Below, piece after piece: positions 18,724-27,919 of a DNA stretch of 64,000 nucleotides. The translations under genes and the position numbers were made by a program. The notes below the pieces were generated by a model, which searched no databases, was not told the DNA's origin, and was given only the letters and a program-made list of their open reading frames with translations. Position 1 is the stretch's first letter. Each line of letters begins with the position of its first letter. Source of the DNA: Candidatus Uhrbacteria bacterium (GTDB lineage Bacteria; Patescibacteriota; Patescibacteriia; 2-12-FULL-60-25); NCBI GenBank assembly GCA_020854265.1, contig JADZFU010000001.1:30938-94937 (forward strand), written 5' to 3'.

Positions 18724-18799
18724 TGGTGCAGCGGCTGGGGGTCGAACCCAGGACCTTGGGCTTAAGAGGCCCCTGCTCTACCAGCTGAGCTACCGCTGC
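18724..18799 (-). tRNA. tRNA-Lys (anticodon CTT), CCA encoded
   Basis: Reverse strand gcagcggtagctcagctggtagagcaggggcctcttaagcccaaggtcctgggttcgacccccagccgctgcacca; 7-bp acceptor stem; anticodon loop CTCTTAA. Confidence 0.93.
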
Positions 18800-18869
18800 A
18801 AACGGTTAAAACATGCCAGATCATAGCCAAGCTTGACCTATCTGTCAATTCAATGGAATCTACCGCTGC

Positions 18870-20138
18870 TTGGAAAAGGATGATACCGATACCCAAGACA
18901 TTGTTACCGGACCTTCACAAGCCGAAGCCGCAGCCATCGAGCAAGAGCTCGAAGAGGATCTGCGGCAAGCGCCAAGAGAAGCCGAGCTCGCTGCCGGCAT
19001 GAGGTCTCCTCTCGGCCTTTTGGTGAAGGCTATGAGGCAATACCCGCCTATCCGTAACCGGCTGGAGTTCAATGCGCTGTTCGCGCGCTATAAATCCGCC
19101 GCGAACGGCCAAGAGCGAAAGCGTATCGAGTCCGAGATCGTCTACCGAAATATCGGCCTCGTCATCGCGATAGCAAAACGTTATCTGGGGAACGGCCTCC
19201 CGCTTGAAGACCTGGTCCAAGCCGGGATCATGGCCATGCTCGAAGGAGCTTTGCCAAGGTACGAACATGAACGCGGACTCCAGTTTTCCACCTATGCAAC
19301 CTGGTGGATCAGACATGGAGTCATGCGCGAGATCCAAGACAGGCGTACGGACCGACCCTGCCGCGTGCCCGTGCATGCACAGGAACGGTGGTATTTCTTG
19401 AAAAAAATTTCGTCACGATTTGCCGCGCAGCATAGCCGCTATCCGACCTTGAAAGAATTGTCGGAAATCACCGGCCTTCCGATCGACAGGCTCGAGGAAT
19501 TACGCGTCACCGATTCGCTTTTCAACCGCAGACCAGCCTCTTTGGACGCGCCGTTCGGCGACAGCGACGATACGCTCTTGGACGTGGTCGATTCCGGTAT
19601 CGAAAGCCATGAAATGCCTTTGGACCGCGAGTGGATCCGTACAAAACAGAGCGAGGCGATGAAGTGCCTCAACGAGCTGGGGACATTCCGCGAGGATATC
19701 CTCAAGTACCGTTTCGGACTCGGGGTTCCGATCAAGACGCTGCAGGAGATCGGCCAAGGCTACAATTTGACGCGCGAACGGATCAGGCAAATTGAAGCCG
19801 ATACGATCGCCAGAATATCGAAGCGGCTCAAGGTGGACAAAGCGGTGGTCAGTGCTTTGTTCCAGCTCATCGGAGACGGCGACCTCATTCCCGAATCCGT
19901 CAGAAACGTCCATCCTGATACGATCAGGGGCGAAGCGCTTGATACCGCGTATCGCATCCTGACCGAGCATCTGCATGCCCGTACCGAGTACAAGCAAGTA
20001 TCGGTTCCGGCAGCTGCAAGGACTTTGTCGCATCGAATGGAGATCGACTTGTCCGAGAGCCGTGCGCTTTTGGAACTTCTGGCCGTAGCTGGAAGAATCA
20101 GCCCGGTCCAAGCTGATGAGAGCGTGTTCCTAACCTGA
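18870..20138 (+). CDS. Sigma-70 family RNA polymerase sigma factor
   Basis: YRNIGLVIAIAKRYLGNGLPLEDLVQAGIMAMLEGALPRYEHERGLQFSTYATWWIRHGVMREIQDR; region 4.2 TLQEIGQGYNLTRERIRQIEADTI. TTG start likely. Confidence 0.92.
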   Translation: MEKDDTDTQDIVTGPSQAEAAAIEQELEEDLRQAPREAELAAGMRSPLGLLVKAMRQYPPIRNRLEFNALFARYKSAANGQERKRIESEIVYRNIGLVIAIAKRYLGNGLPLEDLVQAGIMAMLEGALPRYEHERGLQFSTYATWWIRHGVMREIQDRRTDRPCRVPVHAQERWYFLKKISSRFAAQHSRYPTLKELSEITGLPIDRLEELRVTDSLFNRRPASLDAPFGDSDDTLLDVVDSGIESHEMPLDREWIRTKQSEAMKCLNELGTFREDILKYRFGLGVPIKTLQEIGQGYNLTRERIRQIEADTIARISKRLKVDKAVVSALFQLIGDGDLIPESVRNVHPDTIRGEALDTAYRILTEHLHARTEYKQVSVPAAARTLSHRMEIDLSESRALLELLAVAGRISPVQADESVFLT

Positions 20139-20170
20139 ACCCCGTCCGATTGCTACTGGACGGGGTTTTG
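20138..20170 (+). terminator. Terminator after sigma factor gene
   Basis: aaccccgtccgattgctactggacggggtttt. Confidence 0.7.
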
Positions 20171-20194
20171 CTATCTGCTATCTTCATTCCGCTT

Positions 20195-20271
20195 GCACTC
20201 GTAGCTCAGCTGGATAGAGCACTTCCCTCCGAAGGAAGGGGTCAGACGTTCGAATCGTCTCGAGTGCACCA
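20195..20271 (+). tRNA. tRNA-Arg (anticodon CCG), CCA encoded
   Basis: gcactcgtagctcagctggatagagcacttccctccgaaggaaggggtcagacgttcgaatcgtctcgagtgcacca. Confidence 0.94.
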
Positions 20272-20276
20272 TAATA

Positions 20277-20306
20277 AAACCCTCCGCAGACCGCGGAGGG
20301 TTTTAT
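20277..20306 (+). terminator. Terminator after tRNA-Arg
   Basis: aaaccctccgcagaccgcggagggtttta. Confidence 0.75.
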
Positions 20307-20310
20307 GTAG

Positions 20311-20724
20311 TCAGGTGTTTGACCTGGCGTGACGACTCTTGACCGCGTCGATGAATTTCAGCGCGCGGCAGAAGAGCGACTTCTTTCCGTTTTCCTGCAG
20401 CTCGTCGACAACGCCGATTGAAGGATCTGGCGGAGTCGAACAGGGCGGAATGTACTCCGATTGATGACCGCCGGGTTGGCTGTACTCGAAGTAGTGATAG
20501 TTCGAGTATTCTGCGTATCCACCATGACGCCGGATGCCACAGGTACTGCAGCGCATGAAGTGCTTGTGGACGGTGTCATTGCCGTCATTCGACTTGATCG
20601 GACAATCGACTTCGTCCTGATCCCAGGTATGCATATCGAGCGAGAACCCGATGCTACCCGGAGTAGATGGGTCATTCGCCCTCGACAGGACATAGGCATT
20701 GGGAACGAAATCTTCTTCCGACAT
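20311..20724 (-). CDS. Hypothetical protein with CxxC (MRCSTCGIRR)
   Basis: Open frame with GGAGG SD upstream of ATG (reverse strand ggaggcggtgaatg). Confidence 0.65.
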   Translation of the reverse strand: MSEEDFVPNAYVLSRANDPSTPGSIGFSLDMHTWDQDEVDCPIKSNDGNDTVHKHFMRCSTCGIRRHGGYAEYSNYHYFEYSQPGGHQSEYIPPCSTPPDPSIGVVDELQENGKKSLFCRALKFIDAVKSRHARSNT

Positions 20725-20797
20725 TCACCGCCTCCAAAGTACTTTCGAGACATTATGCCAGTTATAAAAACTCCGCCAGAGGCGGAGTTTTACTTTC

Positions 20798-21511
20798 TTA
20801 TTTTGCTGCTTTTAGTGCTGCGTGTGCGGCTTCCATGGCTTTCTTGAATGTCTCGTGCGCGGATTTAAGAGCGCTTTGGCGTGTTGCTTGTGCCGCTTTC
20901 ATGGTTTCTTTGTGCGACTTTTGTGCGGCTTCGATCGAGGCAAGATAGGCCGTGCGTGCGGCTTTGACGGTTGCACGGAATTTTTCTTTGTCGGCGCAGT
21001 CTTTCATGGCGGCTTCTACGGCTGCCTTGCGAGTTGCGATGGCGGCGTCGACAGCGGCACGGCGCGTCTTGAGCGATGCTTCGTGCGAGGAGCGGAAAGA
21101 GGCATTCGCGGCATCAACCGAGATTTTGCGCGCGGAGATCGCGGCATCAACAGCTTTGCGGTATTCGGCAATGGCGGCTTTGAGCGCTTCGCTGGCATTA
21201 CGCTCGGAGAGCTTGGCGTCTTGCTTGGCGCGGTTTTCCGATCGCTTGACCTCGGCGTCATTGCGGTTGGACAAAACCTTCGCATCCCAATCGGCGCGGT
21301 TTTTTTCCCATTTGGCGTCCTGGTCGGCACGGCCTTTGGCGAGCTTGTCTGCCAATTCAACTTGACGCTTGGCAAAATCAGCCTCCCATTTCATGGCGCG
21401 ATCGGAGCAGGTACTGGTCGAAGCAACAGGATCTTGGGCAAATGCGGCGAACGGCGAAACGAGCATCCCGGCCGCGGAGGCGACGAGGGCGAATTTGGAG
21501 AGTTGTTTCAT
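20798..21511 (-). CDS. Secreted Ala/Lys-rich helical (coiled-coil-like) protein
   Basis: Signal peptide MKQLSKFALVASAAGMLVSPFAAFAQ, then periodic Ala/Lys/Arg helix with no hydrophobic segments. Confidence 0.75.
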   Translation of the reverse strand: MKQLSKFALVASAAGMLVSPFAAFAQDPVASTSTCSDRAMKWEADFAKRQVELADKLAKGRADQDAKWEKNRADWDAKVLSNRNDAEVKRSENRAKQDAKLSERNASEALKAAIAEYRKAVDAAISARKISVDAANASFRSSHEASLKTRRAAVDAAIATRKAAVEAAMKDCADKEKFRATVKAARTAYLASIEAAQKSHKETMKAAQATRQSALKSAHETFKKAMEAAHAALKAAK

Positions 21512-21521
21512 ACGTAACGTA

Positions 21522-24461
21522 TTATACCACGCTCAGGCTGATTGCGGATTCCCCTTCTCCTGTGGAAAGCTCGACGGATTCGGCTTTCAAATCTTTCAAA
21601 ATTTCTGCCATTGCCTCGTCTACGGCTGCTTTTGTTTCTGCATCGACGCTCGCTTCCACACGGATACGGTCAGACGGCTGGAAGCCTTTGGCTTTGCGCT
21701 CGGCCATAACCGAACGGATGAAGTCGCGGCGCAACCCTTTGCGTTTAAGCTCGGGCGTGATGTTTGTATCAAGCTCGATGGTCCATGCATCCTCGATGTC
21801 GGCGGAATACTCGGTACGGACCGTTTCAACATTCAATTCTTCGGCAAGAATTTGGAGCAGATCGCTTTGGCGCTGCATGCGGGATGACTCCTCTGCGGAT
21901 TTGAAGCGGATCAATGCAGCCGCGAGAGCTTGGCGGACAGGGATTTTGGAAGCTGCACGCTGTTCGTGTGCGCGCGATGCGGCCTCGCGCAGCCAGCTCA
22001 TGTCCGCAAGCAAACGGTCATCAATGAGGCGCGGATCTGCTTTGGGCCATTTATCGAGATGTACCGATGCTTTTGGACCGCCGATATCGAGATAAACGCG
22101 TTCAGAAATAAACGGCGTAAACGGAGCCATGACACGCGAGAGATCCAGCAAGATCTCAAGCAAGGTTTTAAGCGCATCCTGACGCTCGAATGCGTTTTCG
22201 GATTTGATACGCTCGCGCGAGCGGCGCAGCCACCAAGTAGAAAGATCTTCCACGAAATAACGGAGCGGCCGCGAAGCCTTGGCGATCTCGTATTCATCCA
22301 TGTAACCGCTTACTTCACGGATAAGCGCGTGGAGGCGGGCGAACATCCAACGGTCGAGCACATGCGCGCTCTTGGGCTTGTCCACACGGATAGATTCGGA
22401 TTCCGCGTAGGTTGCATAGAACGTCTTTACATTCCAGAACAGGTTCAAAAAGCCGCGTACGACGGTTTGGAGATCGCGCTCGGAGAACGCAAGCGTATCT
22501 GCCTCGACCACCGGAGACGTGAGTATGTAGTAACGGAAAGCGTCAGCGCCGTAGATCTCGAACAAGTCGTATGGATCTGCGTAGTTTTTTTGGCTCTTGG
22601 ACATTTTTTTGCCGTCCTCGGCCAAGATCAACCCCGTGCAGACGACATTGGAGAATGCCGGCTTGTTAAACAATGCAGTCGACAAAACATGGAGATTGTA
22701 AAACCAGCCGCGTGTTTGGTCTTGCGCCTCGCCGATAAAATCAGCCGGGAAATTTTTCTCGAACCATTTTTTATTCTCGAACGGATAATGTCCGGCGGCA
22801 TAAGGCATGCTCCCGGATTCGAACCAGCAGTCAAATACATCCGGAATACGCTTCATGTCTTCGCCTTTATCGTTTTTGAAGACAATGGCGTCGATATTTG
22901 GACGATGCAGGGCCAACGGATCCTTGGCATCGAGCTTGATACCGGCTGCTTTTTCCAATTCGGACATGGATCCAAAAACGCGGATATCGCTCCCATCGGC
23001 ATTGGTCCATACAGGGAGCGGCGCACCCCAAAAACGGCTGCGCGAAATACACCAGTCCGGCGCCGTATCAATCCCCTTGCCGAAACGGCCCTCTTTAAAA
23101 TGATCCGGATGCCAATTGATTTTGGCCGCGGTTTTTTTCATTTTTGGTTTGAGTTTTTGGACGTCCACATACCAAGCCGTCTGCGCCTTGTAGATGAGAC
23201 GTGTCTTGTTACGAGCAAAGATGGCGACGCTGTGGTTGATTTTTTCCGACCGGTACACCAAGCCGCGTGTTTGGAGATTTTCAATGATGGCTTTGTCGGA
23301 TTTTAGATAGAACTCGCCCGCTACAAATGGCACGCCTTGGCGCTGATGTCCGTTATCATCAAGCGTGACAAGCACAGGAAGCCCATGCTCCCCCGATGCG
23401 CGGAAGTCCTCTTCTCCGAATGCCGGCGCCGTATGCACGATGCCGGTTCCGTCTTCGGTCGTGACGTAATCCATGCCGACGACTTGGTACATGACATGTC
23501 CTGGCCGTTCGACCAGTTTTTCAAGGACCGTATTTTCCAACGGAAAAAGCGGTTCATACTCCATTCCGACGAGACCGGAGCCTTCGACTTTTTGGAGCAC
23601 TTCGAAATCATCCTGCTCTTCTTTGAGCGGAAAGAATTCGCGCAAGATTTTCCCCATCAATTTTTCGGCCATCCAATATGTTTCACCCGAGGATTTCACC
23701 TGAACCTTGGCATAGGTCTCCTCGGGATGAACGGCGAGCGCCACATTTGCCGGGAGCGTCCACGGTGTTGTCGTCCACGCGAGGAAGAATGTTTTGTTCT
23801 CTCCTTTGACTGGAAATTTTACCGTGATGGACGGATCTTCGGCGTCAATATACGAATTTTCCATCGCCACCTCCATATTGGAAAGCGGCGTGCCGTTTGA
23901 CGGAGAGAAAAAAGAAACACGAAGTCCTTTATAGACGAGTTTCTTTTTCCAGAGATCGGCAAATGCCCACCAGACAGACTCGATGTACGATTTATCCATC
24001 GTTTTGTACGCACCCTCGAACTCGACCCAACGGCCGAGGCGCTCGACGTATTTTTTCCATTCATCGGCGTACTTCAAGACATTTCCGGCGCATGCCTGAT
24101 TGAAATTTGCAATGCCGAATTTTTCGATGTCCGGCTTGCCTTGTAACCCGAGTTCTTTTTGGACGAGCGCTTCCATCGGGAGCCCGTGGCAGTCCCAGCC
24201 CCAAATACGAGGAACGCGGTAGCCTTTCATTGTCCAATAACGAGGAACGGCGTCTTTGATGGCGCTCTGGAGAAGATGTCCTGGGTGGGGCAAGCCGGTT
24301 GCAAATGGAGGCCCATCGTAGAAGACATATCCCTTAGACTCGGGACGCTCCTCGATCGAGCGGCGAAAAATCTCGTTTTTCTTCCAGTAAACGGCAACAT
24401 CCTTCTCCATTTGCGGAAATGGGGATGTGGCCGGCTGTTCCTTTGATGGGGAGTCTGACAT
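21522..24461 (-). CDS. ileS: Isoleucyl-tRNA synthetase (type-2 like)
   Basis: DGPPFATGLPHPGHLLQSAIKD; WGWDCHGLPME; DGKKMSKSQKNY. Confidence 0.95.
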   Translation of the reverse strand: MSDSPSKEQPATSPFPQMEKDVAVYWKKNEIFRRSIEERPESKGYVFYDGPPFATGLPHPGHLLQSAIKDAVPRYWTMKGYRVPRIWGWDCHGLPMEALVQKELGLQGKPDIEKFGIANFNQACAGNVLKYADEWKKYVERLGRWVEFEGAYKTMDKSYIESVWWAFADLWKKKLVYKGLRVSFFSPSNGTPLSNMEVAMENSYIDAEDPSITVKFPVKGENKTFFLAWTTTPWTLPANVALAVHPEETYAKVQVKSSGETYWMAEKLMGKILREFFPLKEEQDDFEVLQKVEGSGLVGMEYEPLFPLENTVLEKLVERPGHVMYQVVGMDYVTTEDGTGIVHTAPAFGEEDFRASGEHGLPVLVTLDDNGHQRQGVPFVAGEFYLKSDKAIIENLQTRGLVYRSEKINHSVAIFARNKTRLIYKAQTAWYVDVQKLKPKMKKTAAKINWHPDHFKEGRFGKGIDTAPDWCISRSRFWGAPLPVWTNADGSDIRVFGSMSELEKAAGIKLDAKDPLALHRPNIDAIVFKNDKGEDMKRIPDVFDCWFESGSMPYAAGHYPFENKKWFEKNFPADFIGEAQDQTRGWFYNLHVLSTALFNKPAFSNVVCTGLILAEDGKKMSKSQKNYADPYDLFEIYGADAFRYYILTSPVVEADTLAFSERDLQTVVRGFLNLFWNVKTFYATYAESESIRVDKPKSAHVLDRWMFARLHALIREVSGYMDEYEIAKASRPLRYFVEDLSTWWLRRSRERIKSENAFERQDALKTLLEILLDLSRVMAPFTPFISERVYLDIGGPKASVHLDKWPKADPRLIDDRLLADMSWLREAASRAHEQRAASKIPVRQALAAALIRFKSAEESSRMQRQSDLLQILAEELNVETVRTEYSADIEDAWTIELDTNITPELKRKGLRRDFIRSVMAERKAKGFQPSDRIRVEASVDAETKAAVDEAMAEILKDLKAESVELSTGEGESAISLSVV

Positions 24462-24509
24462 ATACTTGGAGAAGCATGCTTCGGTTTTTGGCCGAGGTCA
24501 AGCATTTTT

Positions 24510-24953
24510 ATGCCCACAAAACGATCCGTATACTTTGGTGCCGACCATGCAGGCTTTCCGTTGAAGGAGGCATTGCGGACCGCCATCGATACGAAACGCT
24601 ATATCGCGCAAGATCTTTCGCCGCGATTTGAAAAAGACGACGACTATCCCCTGTCGGCCCGCAAAGTCGCGCATGCCGTGTTGGCCGACAAGGATGCGGT
24701 CGGAATTTTAGTCTGCGGCACGGGGCACGGAATGGACATCGCCGCGAACCGCATGAAGGGCATCCGCGCGCTTGTCGCACGCACTGCAAAAGACGCAAAA
24801 CTTTCGCGCGAACACAATCATGCAAATATCCTCGTGCTCGGCGGATGGATCACCAAACCTTCGGACGCCAAAAAAATCATGGAAACATTTTTGAAGACAA
24901 AACCATCAAAAATCGAACGGCATGTCCGGCGCGTAAAAGAATTGGACCTGTAA
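24510..24953 (+). CDS. rpiB: RpiB/LacA/LacB family sugar-phosphate isomerase
   Basis: YFGADHAGFPLKEALR...VGILVCGTGHGMDIAANRMKGIRA. Confidence 0.9.
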   Translation: MPTKRSVYFGADHAGFPLKEALRTAIDTKRYIAQDLSPRFEKDDDYPLSARKVAHAVLADKDAVGILVCGTGHGMDIAANRMKGIRALVARTAKDAKLSREHNHANILVLGGWITKPSDAKKIMETFLKTKPSKIERHVRRVKELDL

Positions 24954-24954
24954 C

Positions 24955-25578
24955 ATGCAGATTATTCCCGCATTACTCGTCCAGGACCGAGAAACCCTCA
25001 TCGAACGGATGCGGCTTGCTGAAGGATTGGCTGAGTGCGTCCATATTGACTGCATGGACGGAATATTTGTTCCTAACAAGACATGGCATAACGCAGAAGC
25101 ATTAGAAACAAGTCTGGAGATCGAGCTTCATTTGATGGTGAATGATCCGTTATCGGTTATCCGCGAATGGCGCCGAGTCCCGCAAACCGTGCGGGCACTC
25201 TGGCATGTCGAAGTTGATACCGATCATCGCCAATTGATCGAAGTGTGCCGTGCGCTTGGCTGGGAATGCGGTTTGGCGATATCCCCAGATACGTCCGTTG
25301 ATACCCTCTCGCCCTTTACGGAATTGATAGACGAAGTTCTCGTCATGGGAGTAAAGCCGGGCTTTAGCGGACAAACCGTGATCCCGGCGACTTTCGAAAA
25401 AATCCGCGAAATAAAAAAACGCTGGCCTGCACTGCGTGCGGGTTTTGATGGAGGCGCAACGAAAGACCTTATTCCAACGCTTCGGGAGTACGACTGCGAC
25501 CGGCTTGTTATGGCCAGCGCCATTTATTCTGCGAATGACCCGCGCGAAACCTTGCATGGTATACTAAACTCCATATGA
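24955..25578 (+). CDS. rpe: Ribulose-phosphate 3-epimerase family protein
   Basis: IIPALLVQD...VHIDCMDGIFVPN...ELHLMV...VLVMGVKPGFSGQ...GFDGGA. Confidence 0.85.
   Translation: MQIIPALLVQDRETLIERMRLAEGLAECVHIDCMDGIFVPNKTWHNAEALETSLEIELHLMVNDPLSVIREWRRVPQTVRALWHVEVDTDHRQLIEVCRALGWECGLAISPDTSVDTLSPFTELIDEVLVMGVKPGFSGQTVIPATFEKIREIKKRWPALRAGFDGGATKDLIPTLREYDCDRLVMASAIYSANDPRETLHGILNSI
25557..25565 (+). promoter_or_regulatory. Extended -10 TGG-TATACT, 9 nt before ATG 25575
   Basis: catggtatactaaactccatatg. Confidence 0.5.
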
Positions 25579-26966
25579 AACGATTGTTTTCCTTACTTGC
25601 AAGCGCCGCCTTGCTCACCTCTCCGCTCTTGGGTCATGCCGCGACACTTAGCGCCGGAGATTTAATCAAGGCTTCCGGACCGGCCGTGTACTACTACAGC
25701 AACGACGGCAAGCGCTACGTCTTTCCGAGCGAACGGGTTTTTTACACGTGGTACTCCGGGTTTGGCACGGTCAAAACCATTTCTGATGCAGAGCTTGCCG
25801 CTTTGCAAATCGGCGGAAATGTGACCTACCGCCCGGGCACCCGCATGGTAAAAATCATGACCGATCCAAAAGTGTATGCCGTGGCTGCGCGCGGAACGCT
25901 ACGCTGGGTCCAAACCGAAAGCGTGGCGCGCGAATTGTACGGCGATACTTGGTCCTCTTTCATCGATGATGTCTCCGACTCCCTGTTCGTGAATTACACA
26001 ATTGGACTTCCGATTTCGAATTCAAGCGACTATAACCGCGTACAAGCAATAGCCGACGCCACATCCATAGATGCGGACCGAACAACACCTGCTCCGACGC
26101 CTGAACCGACTCCGACGCCAACACCCACTCCTGAGCCGAGCTATACAGGCTCGATCGATCTTTCCGTATCCGAAGCTTCGGTGAATGAATTGGTCCAAAT
26201 TACGGCCGCCGCAACACCGTCCACAAATCTCTCGAGTGTCAAAATGTATTTCGGCACGGACTTGATCAAGACCTGTTTTGCAACCCCCTGCCAAGCCGAG
26301 TGGCGTATGCCCGGCAGCGGCGACTCGTTCCCGGTGCGTGCGGACTTTGTATGGTCATCTGGTCAAAATGCATCAGCTACCAAACAAATACTCCTCAATT
26401 ACGCCGATATTCCGGGGGTGACCATGACGGTCACGACGCCGCAAGTAAAACCGTCGGGTATCCGTGAAATTATCGTCGTCGCGGATTCGGCGCAATTTTC
26501 ACCGCGCTCTATTGAAATCTACATTGACGGAAATGCAAAACGCATTTGCGACTCCGTAAACGAGTGCCGCTGGACCGATTTGGAGAGCGATCCGGTTGGT
26601 ACCGTTCATAACGTGTACGCCATTTTGCGTGATGGAATCGGACTCCCACGACAGACGCCGGTCAAAACAATTACCGTTGTCACAAATCCAGGTCCGTACG
26701 TAACCGTCACGCCAGGCAAAAATCGGATGTATACAGGCGAGACGCTCGATGCAACCGTAAGCGCATCGGATGAGGACGGAATCTCCACGACTGAAATCTG
26801 GGTAGATGGCGTCAAAATCAAATCATGCCAGCTATCCACATGTACTTCGGATATGATCGGGCCGTGGCCGACTCCGCGTACCGTCTACATAACCGGCCGG
26901 TCCCAAGATTTAAACGGTGCATTTGGTTACGGGACCTCGAGCATCATCGTGGTAGACCGTCCGTAG
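25575..26966 (+). CDS. Secreted surface protein: N-terminal GDLIKASGPAVYY module, PT-rich linker, Ig-like repeats
   Basis: Signal peptide; module shared with 27021 ORF; TPAPTPEPTPTPTPTPEP linker. Confidence 0.8.
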   Translation: MKRLFSLLASAALLTSPLLGHAATLSAGDLIKASGPAVYYYSNDGKRYVFPSERVFYTWYSGFGTVKTISDAELAALQIGGNVTYRPGTRMVKIMTDPKVYAVAARGTLRWVQTESVARELYGDTWSSFIDDVSDSLFVNYTIGLPISNSSDYNRVQAIADATSIDADRTTPAPTPEPTPTPTPTPEPSYTGSIDLSVSEASVNELVQITAAATPSTNLSSVKMYFGTDLIKTCFATPCQAEWRMPGSGDSFPVRADFVWSSGQNASATKQILLNYADIPGVTMTVTTPQVKPSGIREIIVVADSAQFSPRSIEIYIDGNAKRICDSVNECRWTDLESDPVGTVHNVYAILRDGIGLPRQTPVKTITVVTNPGPYVTVTPGKNRMYTGETLDATVSASDEDGISTTEIWVDGVKIKSCQLSTCTSDMIGPWPTPRTVYITGRSQDLNGAFGYGTSSIIVVDRP

Positions 26967-27020
26967 CCCTTGTGGCATGATTGAATGGCTTAATTCATTC
27001 TTCTTCTCCTTTCCCCAACT

Positions 27021-27812
27021 ATGAAGCATATGCTTCGTCGCGGATTGGCCATGGCCGGAAGCATCGCCATGATTGCCGCTCCGCTCGCCTCGCAAGCCGC
27101 CGTCACCGGTGCGTTCGCTCCTGGCGACCTCATCAAGGCTTCGGGCCCTGCTGTTTATTATTTTGCCTCCAACGGCAAGCGCTACGTCTTCCCGAATGAC
27201 AAGACGTACTTCACCTGGTACACCAATTTTGACGGGATCAAACAGATCTCGGACCGCGCTCTCGGTCTCATCCCGATCGGTGGCAATGTTACCTACCGCC
27301 CGGGCTTCAAGATGGTAAAGATCACCACGGATCCGCGCACGTATGCGGTCGACCAGGGCGGCGTTTTGCGCCATGTTAAAACCGAACAGCTCGCTGAAAC
27401 GCTTTTCGGCCTTTCATGGGCAAGCCGTATCGACGATATTCCGGACGGATTCTTCGTCAACTACCGCGTCGGAAATCCGATCGAAATGGCAAGCGAATAC
27501 AATACGGGCAATGTCATGACGGCCAGCCCGACCATCGCCATCGACAAACAGCTTGATGCCGATATCGCCAATGTTTCCATCGGCGACGTAGACACCGGTT
27601 TTGTCCCGGCCACGCTTACGATCAAGGTCGGAAGCACGGTCACCTGGACCAACCGCGATATCCGCGAACATACCGTAACCGGAACGGGCTGGAACTCCGG
27701 CACCATCGGCCGCGACGGTTCCTACTCGCGCAAATTCAGCACGGTCGGATCATACGAGTACAAGGACACCTTGAACCCGACCATGATCGCCACGATCAAC
27801 GTCGTTCCGTAA
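27021..27812 (+). CDS. Secreted protein: GDLIKASGPAVYY module plus cupredoxin-like C-terminal domain
   Basis: PATLTIKVGSTVTWTNRDIREHTVTGTGWNSGTIGRDGSYSRKFSTVGSYEYKDTLNPTMIATINVV. Confidence 0.85.
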   Translation: MKHMLRRGLAMAGSIAMIAAPLASQAAVTGAFAPGDLIKASGPAVYYFASNGKRYVFPNDKTYFTWYTNFDGIKQISDRALGLIPIGGNVTYRPGFKMVKITTDPRTYAVDQGGVLRHVKTEQLAETLFGLSWASRIDDIPDGFFVNYRVGNPIEMASEYNTGNVMTASPTIAIDKQLDADIANVSIGDVDTGFVPATLTIKVGSTVTWTNRDIREHTVTGTGWNSGTIGRDGSYSRKFSTVGSYEYKDTLNPTMIATINVVP

Positions 27813-27835
27813 TCGCACATTGCGACTTACGAAGC

Positions 27836-27862
27836 AAAACCCCTCCAAACGGAGGGGTTTTG
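27836..27862 (+). terminator. Rho-independent terminator
   Basis: aaaacccctccaaacggaggggtttt. Confidence 0.7.
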
Positions 27863-27919
27863 TATTGACAGGATGTTCATATTTTGATAGAAACCTCCGG
27901 CACCTTTCACGGAGGCCTC

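Noticed and set aside
20822-21517. 231-aa plus-strand Gly/Phe/Arg-rich ORF
   Set aside because: Mirror of the Ala/Lys-rich secreted protein on the other strand; low-complexity artefact.
21930-23306. 458-aa plus-strand ORF
   Set aside because: Shadow ORF antisense to ileS, no recognisable family.
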